Of a stretch of 64,000 nucleotides of DNA, positions 34,931 to 43,945 are shown one piece after another. How positions within the stretch are numbered: the first letter of the stretch is position 1; every line of letters starts with the position of its first letter. This DNA is from Vibrio hannami (GTDB taxonomy: Bacteria > Pseudomonadota > Gammaproteobacteria > Enterobacterales > Vibrionaceae), in contig NZ_JARQZP010000007.1 of the NCBI RefSeq assembly GCF_029589055.1, positions 2,170,001 through 2,234,000 on the forward strand. The letters run 5' to 3'. Below the pieces are notes generated by a model. The model was not told the DNA's origin and ran no database searches. It worked only from the letters and a program-made list of their open reading frames with translations. Made by a program: the position numbers and the translations under genes.

Positions 34931-36391
34931 TTATTCAGACTTCATGTTTTTGATATCTAACTTGAGAGATGCTAACAGTTTCGCGACTTTACCGACATCG
35001 CCCGCACCTTGTGTAAGTACCAGGTCATTATCCTGCATTATATTTGCCAAAACTGACGGTAATGCATCCATATTCGGGACAAAAATCGGATCAATCTTTC
35101 CACGGCTACGAATTGTTCTGCAAAGTGAACGACCATCAGCACCATTGATTGGCTTCTCACCTGCTGCATAAACATCCAGCATAATAAGTACATCCACATT
35201 TTCCAACACATTTGCGAAATCATCGTAAAGATCACGAGTTCGGCTGTAACGGTGCGGTTGGAAAATCATAACTAAACGCTTATCTTCCCAGCCAGCTCTT
35301 GCCGCTTGAATAGTAACGTCCACCTCACTTGGGTGATGCCCGTAGTCATCCACCAACATCACACTACCGTTACCCGTCTCAAACTCACCCAGATGCTCAA
35401 AGCGACGACCTGTTCCCTGAGTTCCTGCCATTGCACGCAAGATAGACTCATCATCGATATCATCTTCTGTTGCTACTGCAATTGCAGCAGAAGCGTTCAA
35501 CGCGTTGTGTCTGCCTGGGATGTTAAGGGTAATATCCAGCGCCTCTTTACCTTCACGAATCACTGTGAATTTACCTTGCTGGCCTTCCTGACGGTAATTC
35601 TCGATACGCACATCTGCATCTTCTGAGAAGCCGTAAGTAATAACCTGACGGCTGATACTCGGGATAAGTTCACGAACAACCGGGTCATCTACACAAACAA
35701 TAGCCTGGCCATAGAAAGGTAGGTTGTGTAGAAAATCTATAAAGGTTTGCTTGAGAGTATCAAAATCACCGCCATAGGTTTCCATATGGTCAGCTTCGAT
35801 ATTGGTAACAATACTTACCATAGGCTGAAGATGAAGGAAAGATGCGTCACTTTCATCTGCCTCAGCAATCAATATACGGCTCGAGCCTAAGCGGGCATTT
35901 GTACCGGCACTCTTAACCAGACCACCATTAACAAATGTTGGATCTAGCCCTGCCTCAGAATAAATTTGGGTTACCAGCGCTGTCGTAGTTGTTTTACCAT
36001 GAGTACCCGCAACGGCGATACCATGTCGGAAGCGCATAAGCTCAGCCAGCATCTCTGCTCTTCTTACCACCGGTATACGTTTTTCTTTTGCAGCAACCAG
36101 CTCAGGGTTGTCTGCTTTGATGGCAGTAGAAACAACCACAACACTGGCTCTTTCAATATTTGAAGACTGGTGCCCTATATAAATTTTTGCACCTTTGCTG
36201 GTCAGTCTCTCTGTTACCGGGTTTTCAGCAATATCAGAACCTGTGATTTCATACCCTTCATTCAGTAGCACTTCCGCGATACCACTCATTCCAGCACCAC
36301 CAATGCCCACAAAATGGATGACTTTCACCCGACGCATCTCAGGAACTACAGCACGGATTTGGGAAATATCTTGGGTATGTTCAATAGTCAT
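34931..36391 (-). CDS. murC: UDP-N-acetylmuramate-L-alanine ligase
   Basis: Adds L-alanine to UDP-MurNAc, first step of the peptide stem. 486 residues: N-terminal UDP-binding domain (HFVGIGGAGMSGIAEVL), central ATPase with P-loop GTHGKTTT (about 124-131) and the EADESDASF loop, and a C-terminal domain starting around the HPSEVDVT motif. It is 13 bp downstream of murG in the dcw transcript. Confidence 0.98.
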   Translation of the reverse strand: MTIEHTQDISQIRAVVPEMRRVKVIHFVGIGGAGMSGIAEVLLNEGYEITGSDIAENPVTERLTSKGAKIYIGHQSSNIERASVVVVSTAIKADNPELVAAKEKRIPVVRRAEMLAELMRFRHGIAVAGTHGKTTTTALVTQIYSEAGLDPTFVNGGLVKSAGTNARLGSSRILIAEADESDASFLHLQPMVSIVTNIEADHMETYGGDFDTLKQTFIDFLHNLPFYGQAIVCVDDPVVRELIPSISRQVITYGFSEDADVRIENYRQEGQQGKFTVIREGKEALDITLNIPGRHNALNASAAIAVATEDDIDDESILRAMAGTQGTGRRFEHLGEFETGNGSVMLVDDYGHHPSEVDVTIQAARAGWEDKRLVMIFQPHRYSRTRDLYDDFANVLENVDVLIMLDVYAAGEKPINGADGRSLCRTIRSRGKIDPIFVPNMDALPSVLANIMQDNDLVLTQGAGDVGKVAKLLASLKLDIKNMKSE

Positions 36392-36404
36392 TCAATGTTT
36401 CTCA

Positions 36405-37466
36405 TTAGTTCGTTAGGGCAGCAATCGCCTTTGCAACGGTTTTATCAGCATCTGTTTTAGCAGCCGCTCTGGCTTTAATTGCCATCGCAGTTAATTCGTT
36501 TCGGGATAAACCTGTAATCATACCTGCCAGCTTATCAACCGACAATTCGGGCTGTTCTACCATTAAAGCGGCACCACACTCAACCAAATGATCTGCATTT
36601 AGTGCTTGTTGTCTGTCTTTGTGCATAAATGGGACGAAAATAGCACCAACTCCGGCAGCAGAGACCTCCGATACCGTCAGGGCGCCGGAACGGCACACCA
36701 GAAGATCGGCCCACTCGTAAGCAGAAGAAACATCATCGATAAACTCGGTAACTTCTGCATTATCACAACCGGCATTCTTATACAGTTCTTCAACTTCTTG
36801 CTGGTTATTTTTACCCGCCTGATGACGAACGGTATAACCAGCACCTAAGCTAGCTATCACATCAGGAAGCGTTCTGTTCAGAATTCTTGCTCCCTGACTT
36901 CCACCCATGACCAGAACCCGGATATCTCCATCTCTGTTCGCAAGGCGTTGCTCTGGAGTAGGAAGATTAACTACATCTTCTCTTACAGGATTACCAACCA
37001 CCTCAGCTTTTGGAAAAGCCCCGGGAAATGCCTGAAACACTTTACTGGCAATTTTTGACAGCCATTGGTTTGTCAGGCCCGCAACTGCATTTTGCTCATG
37101 TAGAACAAGAGGGATACCTTCCATTTTTGCAGCCACACCACCAGGGCCGCTTACATATCCACCCATGCCCAGAACAGCATCTGGCTGCCATTTCTTAATA
37201 TGAGAACGAGCCTGAAAAATTGCATTAACGATCTGGAATGGTGCTTTTATCAGCTTAGCGATACCTTGCCCACGCAGCCCTTTAACCTTAATAAAGTCAA
37301 TTTCGATGCCATGTTTAGGAACCAGTTCTGCTTCCATTCTGTCTTCTGTACCCAGCCAACGGATCTCCCAGCCTTCTGATTGCAGCTGCTTCGCCACCGC
37401 TAATCCAGGAAAGACATGTCCGCCAGTACCACCAGCCATAACTAATAGACGTTTACTCTTCTTCAT
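36405..37466 (-). CDS. murG: UDP-GlcNAc:lipid I N-acetylglucosaminyltransferase MurG
   Basis: Peripheral inner-membrane GT-B enzyme making lipid II from lipid I. The glycine loops GGTGGHVFPGLAVA (near the N-terminus), GMGGYVSGPGGVAA and GGSQGARILN are complete, as is the donor site FVPFMHKDRQQALNA. The ATG at 37466 (MKKSKRLLVMAGG) fits family N-termini. A GTG at 37478 in frame is possible but sits directly on the AGGAAA ribosome site. The gene overlaps the ftsW 3' end, as is usual in this cluster. Confidence 0.96.
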   Translation of the reverse strand: MKKSKRLLVMAGGTGGHVFPGLAVAKQLQSEGWEIRWLGTEDRMEAELVPKHGIEIDFIKVKGLRGQGIAKLIKAPFQIVNAIFQARSHIKKWQPDAVLGMGGYVSGPGGVAAKMEGIPLVLHEQNAVAGLTNQWLSKIASKVFQAFPGAFPKAEVVGNPVREDVVNLPTPEQRLANRDGDIRVLVMGGSQGARILNRTLPDVIASLGAGYTVRHQAGKNNQQEVEELYKNAGCDNAEVTEFIDDVSSAYEWADLLVCRSGALTVSEVSAAGVGAIFVPFMHKDRQQALNADHLVECGAALMVEQPELSVDKLAGMITGLSRNELTAMAIKARAAAKTDADKTVAKAIAALTN

Positions 37467-38667
37467 TGTTAGCTTCACTTTCCTGTTGGTTATGAATGGC
37501 TACATCCGATTGTTTCAGGCGTAGCTCATGATCGATTCGAAGTAGTATTGATACCGCTGTCGTCATTACAATTAAGCTGGAACCACCATAACTGATTAGT
37601 GGCAGCGTCAGACCTTTGGTTGGAACCAAACCGGCAGATGCACCTACGTTTACAAGCGTCTGGAACGCAAACCAGATACCAATACCAAATGCCAGATAAC
37701 CACCGAACTTGTCTTCAGCTTCAAGTGCTTTTTTGCCAATAAGCACTGCCTTAATAACCAGAGAAAAGATCAGCATAAGAATCAGGGTAACACCGATAAA
37801 ACCAAGCTCTTCACCAATCACTGCAAATACAAAGTCGGTGTGCGCTTCTGGTAGGTATTCCAGTTTCTGGATCGAGTTTCCAAGCCCCTGACCAAACCAC
37901 TCACCTCGGCCGAAAGCCATTAGAGATTGTGTTAGCTGATAACCACTGCCAAAAGGGTCTTCCCACGGGTCCATAAAAGAAGTAACCCTTCGCATCCGGT
38001 AAGGTTCCACGATAATAAGAAGCACAACACCTGCAATACCGGCCATCATCAACGCAATAAATTGCCAGAGTTTAGCGCCTGCAATAAACAGCATACCAAA
38101 CATGGTAACCAGCATAACAACAACGGTACCGAGATCGGGTTGCCCTAATAGCAATACAGCAAACGCCAGGAAGACTATTAGCGGCTTGAAGAAGCCATCA
38201 AAAAACTTCTCTCGTACTTCATCTCTTTTTCGTACCAGATAGCCAGACATAAAGATAAACAGGGATAGCTTAGCCACTTCTGCAGGTTGTAAGTTAAATA
38301 ACCCGAGAGGAATCCAGCGCGACGCACCATTAACGGATTTACCTCCGACAAGTACAACCACGAGTAGAAACAGCGATATTGCCATTAACACGGAACTTAG
38401 CTGCAACCAGCGTTTCATTGGGACTTGTAACACCATAGCTGAAGTACATAATGCCAACCCAATAAATATCGCATGACGGAACATAAAATGAAAAGGCTGG
38501 CCAGTCAGTCTGGTACTAATAGGAAAAGAGGCTGATGTCACCATCACCAAGCCGGTAAGCATAAGCCCAAAAGCTATCCATACTAACTGACGATCAAACA
38601 GCGCCTCAGGAGAGTTTTTTGTTCCCCAGCCGCAGATACTTTCCAGCCAATGTTTTATCGCAGCCAC
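37453..38667 (-). CDS. ftsW: Divisome SEDS glycosyltransferase FtsW
   Basis: Polytopic SEDS protein (about 10 membrane segments, 404 residues) that polymerises septal lipid II together with FtsI. Conserved features: NGASRWIPLGLFNLQPAEVAKL, GQPDLGTVVVM, the large periplasmic loop with DPWEDPFGSGYQLTQSLMAFGRGEWFGQGLGNS, and AHTDFVFAVIGEELGFIG. The start codon is GTG (38667), seven bases after AGGT. It lies between murD (21 bp gap) and murG (overlap). Confidence 0.97.
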   Translation of the reverse strand: MAAIKHWLESICGWGTKNSPEALFDRQLVWIAFGLMLTGLVMVTSASFPISTRLTGQPFHFMFRHAIFIGLALCTSAMVLQVPMKRWLQLSSVLMAISLFLLVVVLVGGKSVNGASRWIPLGLFNLQPAEVAKLSLFIFMSGYLVRKRDEVREKFFDGFFKPLIVFLAFAVLLLGQPDLGTVVVMLVTMFGMLFIAGAKLWQFIALMMAGIAGVVLLIIVEPYRMRRVTSFMDPWEDPFGSGYQLTQSLMAFGRGEWFGQGLGNSIQKLEYLPEAHTDFVFAVIGEELGFIGVTLILMLIFSLVIKAVLIGKKALEAEDKFGGYLAFGIGIWFAFQTLVNVGASAGLVPTKGLTLPLISYGGSSLIVMTTAVSILLRIDHELRLKQSDVAIHNQQESEANNEEE

Positions 38668-38688
38668 AAACTTACCTACACATCAAGA

Positions 38689-40008
38689 TTACGAATACTG
38701 TTCAGCCAGTTGAGCGAAAGCATCTCCCCTGGCCATAAAGTTTTTGAACTGATCAAAGCTGGCACAGGCAGGTGAAAGCATCACCATATCGCCTTCCTGA
38801 ACCTCTTTTGAAACTGAGAGTACGATCTCTTCTATTGATTCCCAGCGAGAAGCACTCGGGTGAAGATCCATAAACTCATCACCATCCTCACCGTAACAAT
38901 AAAGCTTAACGTCCAACCGCTTTAACGCCGGAGCTAACTCTGAGAAATCTGCACCTTTGCCCACACCACCGACAAGTAAGTGCAACGTACCAGCACAATC
39001 AAGCCCGGACAAAGCGGCTAAGGTACTGGCAACATTTGTCGCCTTTGAATCATTAACCCAACGAACACCATTTTTCTCAATCACTAACTGGCAACGGTGT
39101 GTTAGCCCCTGATACGTTTTCAAAACTTCGAATGCCTTTGTGTAATCGACATCGGCGCATCGCAACAGAGCCAATACGGTTAACACGTTTGCTATATTGT
39201 GCTTGCCGACCAGACTCAGCTCTGATGTCGCTAACACATTCTGTCCATTATCGGACACGAACTCTATGCCATTATCCCGACTTAAACCGAACTCGCTATT
39301 ATCAAAACCGAATGTAACCACTTTCCCTTCATAATTTTCAGGGTAAGTTTCCGGATCATCGCGATTCACTACCGCATATTCTGCATGAGCAAATATTCTT
39401 TGCTTAGCTTGTTTGTACAGCGACAGTTTTCCTTCATAACGATCCATATGATCTTCTGAAAGATTAAGAAAAGCCGCTGCTTTTAGTTTTAAGCTGGAAG
39501 TGGTTTCCAGCTGAAAGCTCGACAGTTCCAGAACATATAGATCACTAGGGTCATTTAATAGCTCTAATGCCGGTACGCCAATATTGCCGCCAACACCAAC
39601 TTTTAATCCCGTTGCTTTCGCCATCACACCAGTAAGATCGGTTACCGTGCTTTTACCATTAGAACCAGTGATAGCAATGACTGGCGCGTCAGCAGCCCAT
39701 GCAAACAGCTCGATATCACCGACAATAGGAACACCTTTATCAGCAACCTGCTTGAGCTCTGGTGTAGCCAAAGCAATCCCAGGGTTGGCTACAACAAGAT
39801 CGGCATCCAGTAACCACTCCATATTCCAGCTTCCGGTATGCAGAGAAACATCAGCGGTCAGCTCATCTTTGCCCGGGGGATTGTCTCTGGTATCTATGAC
39901 TCTGATTGAAAGCGATTTTGGCAATTTCTGCAGGTAATTAACGACTGAGAGCCCGGTAATACCGAGCCCCAGAACAACAACCTTATCTATATTGTTCCAC
40001 TGTTCCAT
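38689..40008 (-). CDS. murD: UDP-N-acetylmuramoyl-L-alanine-D-glutamate ligase
   Basis: Adds D-glutamate to the peptide stem. 439 residues with N-terminal Rossmann-like VVLGLGITGLSVV, P-loop ITGSNGKSTVTDL (about 112-124), LSSFQLETT, the HRCQLV segment and VNDSKATNVASTLAAL in the C-terminal part. It begins 3 bp after mraY in the shared transcript and precedes ftsW. Confidence 0.97.
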   Translation of the reverse strand: MEQWNNIDKVVVLGLGITGLSVVNYLQKLPKSLSIRVIDTRDNPPGKDELTADVSLHTGSWNMEWLLDADLVVANPGIALATPELKQVADKGVPIVGDIELFAWAADAPVIAITGSNGKSTVTDLTGVMAKATGLKVGVGGNIGVPALELLNDPSDLYVLELSSFQLETTSSLKLKAAAFLNLSEDHMDRYEGKLSLYKQAKQRIFAHAEYAVVNRDDPETYPENYEGKVVTFGFDNSEFGLSRDNGIEFVSDNGQNVLATSELSLVGKHNIANVLTVLALLRCADVDYTKAFEVLKTYQGLTHRCQLVIEKNGVRWVNDSKATNVASTLAALSGLDCAGTLHLLVGGVGKGADFSELAPALKRLDVKLYCYGEDGDEFMDLHPSASRWESIEEIVLSVSKEVQEGDMVMLSPACASFDQFKNFMARGDAFAQLAEQYS

Positions 40009-40011
40009 CTA

Positions 40012-41094
40012 TTAACGAACCTTCAGAGTAGCAAGTCCGATCAATACAAGAACTATCGAGATAATCCAGAAACGAACAATGACACGTGGTTCAGGCCAGC
40101 CTTTCAGTTCGTAGTGGTGATGAATAGGGGCCATACGGAATACACGCTGTCCACGCAGTTTGTATGAACCAACCTGTAGAATTACCGATAATGTTTCCAT
40201 TACAAAAACACCACCCATGATTACCAATACAAACTCCTGACGAACTAAAACTGCGATAGTACCTAGTGCACCACCAAGAGCCAGTGAGCCAACATCGCCC
40301 ATAAATACTTGAGCAGGATAGGTATTAAACCAAAGGAAACCAAGACCGGCACCAACCATTGCGGCACAGAAAATCACTAACTCACTTGCGTGTGGAATGT
40401 AAGGAATATTTAGGTAACCTGCGAAGTTAACGTTACCCGTAGCCCACGCTATAAACGCAAAACCACCAGATACAAGAACAGTAGGAAGAATGGCAAGCCC
40501 ATCCAGACCATCTGTCAGGTTAACCGCATTACTCGTCCCTACAATGACAAAGTAAGTAAGGATAATGTAGAACAAACCAAGCTGAGGCATTATGTCTTTA
40601 AAGAACGGGACAACCAGCTGAGTCGCCGCAGTATCTTTGCCATGAACATATAGTGCAAATGCCACAACGATTGCGATAGCGGACTGCCAGAAGTATTTCC
40701 AACGAGCAATAAGACCCGCCGGGTCTTTTCTAACCACTTTGCGGTAGTCATCAACAAAACCCACAGCTCCGTACCCCATAAGGACGACCATTACGGCCCA
40801 GATATACGGATTAGTTAAGTCAGACCATAGCAACACACTGACTACGATAGACGCCAGGATCATGACACCACCCATGGTAGGCGTTCCACGCTTGCTAAAG
40901 TGAGATTCAGGGCCGTCGTTTCTGACTACCTGCCCAATTTGTAAAAGTTGTAAGCGTGCGATTAGTCTTGGGCCCATCCATAGAGAAAGCCCTAATGCAG
41001 TCAAAACACTCAGAATCGAGCGAAAAGACAAGTATTCAAATAGTCGCAGAAACGAAAAATATGGCTGTAGTAATTCAGCAAGCCAGATAATCAT
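40012..41094 (-). CDS. mraY: Phospho-MurNAc-pentapeptide transferase MraY
   Basis: Membrane enzyme that couples UDP-MurNAc-pentapeptide to undecaprenyl phosphate to form lipid I. 360 residues, about ten transmembrane helices. Catalytic and Mg2+ motifs SKRGTPTMGG, GFVDDYRKV, NAVNLTDGLDGLA and the HHHYELKGWPE loop are all present. It overlaps the murF stop by 4 bases. Confidence 0.98.
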   Translation of the reverse strand: MIIWLAELLQPYFSFLRLFEYLSFRSILSVLTALGLSLWMGPRLIARLQLLQIGQVVRNDGPESHFSKRGTPTMGGVMILASIVVSVLLWSDLTNPYIWAVMVVLMGYGAVGFVDDYRKVVRKDPAGLIARWKYFWQSAIAIVVAFALYVHGKDTAATQLVVPFFKDIMPQLGLFYIILTYFVIVGTSNAVNLTDGLDGLAILPTVLVSGGFAFIAWATGNVNFAGYLNIPYIPHASELVIFCAAMVGAGLGFLWFNTYPAQVFMGDVGSLALGGALGTIAVLVRQEFVLVIMGGVFVMETLSVILQVGSYKLRGQRVFRMAPIHHHYELKGWPEPRVIVRFWIISIVLVLIGLATLKVR

Positions 41095-42452
41095 TTATAG
41101 TTCTCCTTCAAAGCTTCCGCCACAGTGCTCATTCGCGCACTGTTTGCACCCTTAACCAAAAGAGTATGCACCTGGACGGAGTCTTTGTATAAATTTTGTT
41201 CTATATAAGTCAGAAGTTCGTCATGTGTATCAAAATGCAAGCCATTACACACATCACTTATTACTTTGGTATCTTCGCCAAAGGTAAGTACATGCTCGAA
41301 CTTGAATGGTGCTGCATGTTCACCGACTTGACGGTGAAGTGCAAGACTTTCCTCACCCAATTCAGCCATATAACCTAAAATTAGCCATCGCTGTCCGGAA
41401 TATGTTGAAAGTAGGTCAACGGCCGCTTTCATCGCTGGAACGCTGGCATTATAGCTATCGTCGATTAGCTTAACTTTTTCAGTTAGTTGATGAGTTTCTA
41501 CCCGCCCCTTTACATTAGACAGCTCAGCAAGTCCCGAGCGAACTTCTTCCAGAGAAGCACTAAAGTTCATGGCGAGAGCAGCAGCAGCTAAAGCATTCCC
41601 GACATTATGTTGACCAACAATACCTAGCTGAACGTCAACTTCACCTTCTGGTGAGTGAAGGATAAAGCTCGCTTCACCACGATCATTTAATACGATATTG
41701 GTTGGGTAGTAATCTGCACTCTGGTCAACAGTCGAGAAAGTTACAACTTTCTTGTCACTCAGTATATCTTCCCAGAAGTGCTCTCCATTGCTATCGAGGT
41801 TAACGACAGCGACATCACTCTCTGAAAGCCCCTGATAAATTTCACCTTTAGCCTGTTTAACACCATCCATCGAGCCAAAGCCTTCCAGATGAGATTCCGC
41901 GACGTTGTTTACCAGTGCCAGCGAAGGTTTCACCAGAGCGGTTGTATAGGCAATTTCACCGATATGATTTGCGCCTAGCTCAATCACCGCATAGTCGTGA
42001 TCCGGCTCTGAGCAAAGCAATGTAAGAGGACAGCCAATATCATTGTTGAAGTTACCTGCAGTAGCCAGCACCTTTCCCTTCTGATTAAGAATGGACGTAA
42101 CCATCTCTTTTACTGTTGTCTTGCCGCAGCTTCCGGTGATTGCCAGAGTCTGGATATCACATTTCTTATGAACCCATGAACCCAGTGCACCGAGAGCGAC
42201 TAAGGTATCTTCGACCACCAACTGCGGCAGCTCTGTTGGCAACTCGCGATTGACAAGCAAAGCGCTTGCTCCATTTTCTCTGGCTTGTTCAGCAAAATTA
42301 TGCGCATCGAATTTTTCACCAATCAGAGCAACAAATAGCGCACCTTTTGAAAGGGTTCTGGTATCTGTCGATACTGCATCAATCACACAATTCTCACCAA
42401 TCAGCTTAGCTCCAAGAACTGCACTTAATTCTGTAAGTGATGTTGAGATCAT
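41091..42452 (-). CDS. murF: UDP-MurNAc-tripeptide-D-alanyl-D-alanine ligase
   Basis: Adds D-Ala-D-Ala to complete the pentapeptide. 453 residues: N-terminal domain (ISTDTRTLSKGALFVALIGEKFDAHNF), P-loop ITGSCGKTTVKEM (about 103-115), GANHIGEIA loop and DDSYNASVPAMKAAV. It overlaps murE by 4 bp and mraY by 4 bp, indicating tight coupling. Confidence 0.97.
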   Translation of the reverse strand: MISTSLTELSAVLGAKLIGENCVIDAVSTDTRTLSKGALFVALIGEKFDAHNFAEQARENGASALLVNRELPTELPQLVVEDTLVALGALGSWVHKKCDIQTLAITGSCGKTTVKEMVTSILNQKGKVLATAGNFNNDIGCPLTLLCSEPDHDYAVIELGANHIGEIAYTTALVKPSLALVNNVAESHLEGFGSMDGVKQAKGEIYQGLSESDVAVVNLDSNGEHFWEDILSDKKVVTFSTVDQSADYYPTNIVLNDRGEASFILHSPEGEVDVQLGIVGQHNVGNALAAAALAMNFSASLEEVRSGLAELSNVKGRVETHQLTEKVKLIDDSYNASVPAMKAAVDLLSTYSGQRWLILGYMAELGEESLALHRQVGEHAAPFKFEHVLTFGEDTKVISDVCNGLHFDTHDELLTYIEQNLYKDSVQVHTLLVKGANSARMSTVAEALKENYK

Positions 42453-43927
42453 TCTGTTATTCCTAAAATCTTCATTGCTGACTCACGATCGGAGTAGTGG
42501 ATCGTTTCACCATTTAATACCTGATAGTCTTCATGCCCTTTTCCGGCAAGAAGGATAATATCTTCGTTTCCTGCTCTCTCTGCCGCATAAAGCAAGGCTT
42601 CATAGCGGTCATGACGAATTACCGCTTTGTCAGCTTCATTCATCCCTGCCAGCATGTCTTTTACAATGAGTGCAGCATCTTCACTACGAGGGTTATCATC
42701 GGTCAGAATAACTCGGTCGGCTAACGCTTCAGCAATACCTGCCATCATCGGGCGTTTACCACTGTCTCTGTCACCACCACAACCGAAAATAGCCCATAAC
42801 TGGCCATTGCAATGCACTCGCAATGCGGAGAGCGCTTTTTCTAGTGCATCAGGGGTATGTGCGTAATCCACCACTATTTTGGCTTTGTCAGAACACTGGA
42901 AAAGCTCCATTCGTCCTACAACAGGTTGTAGCTTCTCTGAGCCAAAAATAAGATCTGCAATAGGAAAACCAAGAGACAGCAATGTGGCAAAAGCCAGCAT
43001 CAGGTTCGACGCATTAAAGGCCCCAATCAAAGGCGCTTTTAACTCACCTTTGCCCCAAAATCCATCAAACTGGATAGTAATACCATTTTCTGAATAGATA
43101 ACTTTATTTGCCCAGAGTGCTTTCTCTTGCTTTGGTTGCCCTTTTAGGGAAACCGCGATAGCTTGAGGCAAATCAGCGAGCCACTTTTGTCCAACCGAGT
43201 CATCTGCATTGATAATTGCATTTTCACATTGGTGCGCAGTAAATAGCTGTAGCTTCGCTTTGGCGTACTCTTCCATTGTGCCGTGATAATCCAGGTGATC
43301 GCGGCTGAGATTAGTAAAGACACCTGCTGAAAAGGAAAGCGCTCTTACCCTCCCCTGGACCAGGCCGTGAGAAGATACCTCTAATGCGGTGTAGTCAGAA
43401 CCTTTTTCCGATAACTGACTCAATGTTTTTTGAATTTCGATTGCGCTACCGGTGGTGTTCGCAGCTGGTTGCAAGTCATCCAGAAAACCATTTCCAGTCG
43501 TCCCCATTACTGAAGCTCGTTTTCCTGAAAGGTCTATCCATTGTGCAATAAGCTGAGTTATGGTGGTTTTGCCATTGGTACCTGTTACACCAACTAGCTC
43601 AGGCTTTTCTGGGTATAAACGGCTAGCGAGATCAGATAGGATTTTTCCTAACTCTTGGAGATAGATTACTGGTACCTGATCTAAATACTCTATCAATCCA
43701 TGTTTCTTGTTTTCACATGCCTCGGCAATAACTGAACTTGCTCCATTCTCTATTGCTTTATCGATGAATTTTCTACCGTCTACAGCGTGCCCAATAACAG
43801 CAACAAACGTTGAACCTGGTTTTACTGCACGGCTATCGAGCTCGAGGTTAATAACTGTTCGCTGCACCAGCTCTTTGTCACCAATCTTGAGCCAGGGAGA
43901 TACAAGGGATTCGAGGTTTAATGTCAT
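42449..43927 (-). CDS. murE: UDP-MurNAc-L-Ala-D-Glu:meso-diaminopimelate ligase
   Basis: Adds meso-DAP (made through dapB) to the stem peptide. 492 residues with P-loop GVTGTNGKTTITQL (about 113-126), EVSSHGLVQGRV, and the DAP-specificity motif DNPRSED in the C-terminal domain, so the substrate is meso-DAP rather than lysine. It starts 18 bp after ftsI and overlaps murF by 4 bases. Confidence 0.98.
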   Translation of the reverse strand: MTLNLESLVSPWLKIGDKELVQRTVINLELDSRAVKPGSTFVAVIGHAVDGRKFIDKAIENGASSVIAEACENKKHGLIEYLDQVPVIYLQELGKILSDLASRLYPEKPELVGVTGTNGKTTITQLIAQWIDLSGKRASVMGTTGNGFLDDLQPAANTTGSAIEIQKTLSQLSEKGSDYTALEVSSHGLVQGRVRALSFSAGVFTNLSRDHLDYHGTMEEYAKAKLQLFTAHQCENAIINADDSVGQKWLADLPQAIAVSLKGQPKQEKALWANKVIYSENGITIQFDGFWGKGELKAPLIGAFNASNLMLAFATLLSLGFPIADLIFGSEKLQPVVGRMELFQCSDKAKIVVDYAHTPDALEKALSALRVHCNGQLWAIFGCGGDRDSGKRPMMAGIAEALADRVILTDDNPRSEDAALIVKDMLAGMNEADKAVIRHDRYEALLYAAERAGNEDIILLAGKGHEDYQVLNGETIHYSDRESAMKILGITE

Positions 43928-43945
43928 TCTATTTTTATCTCGTTT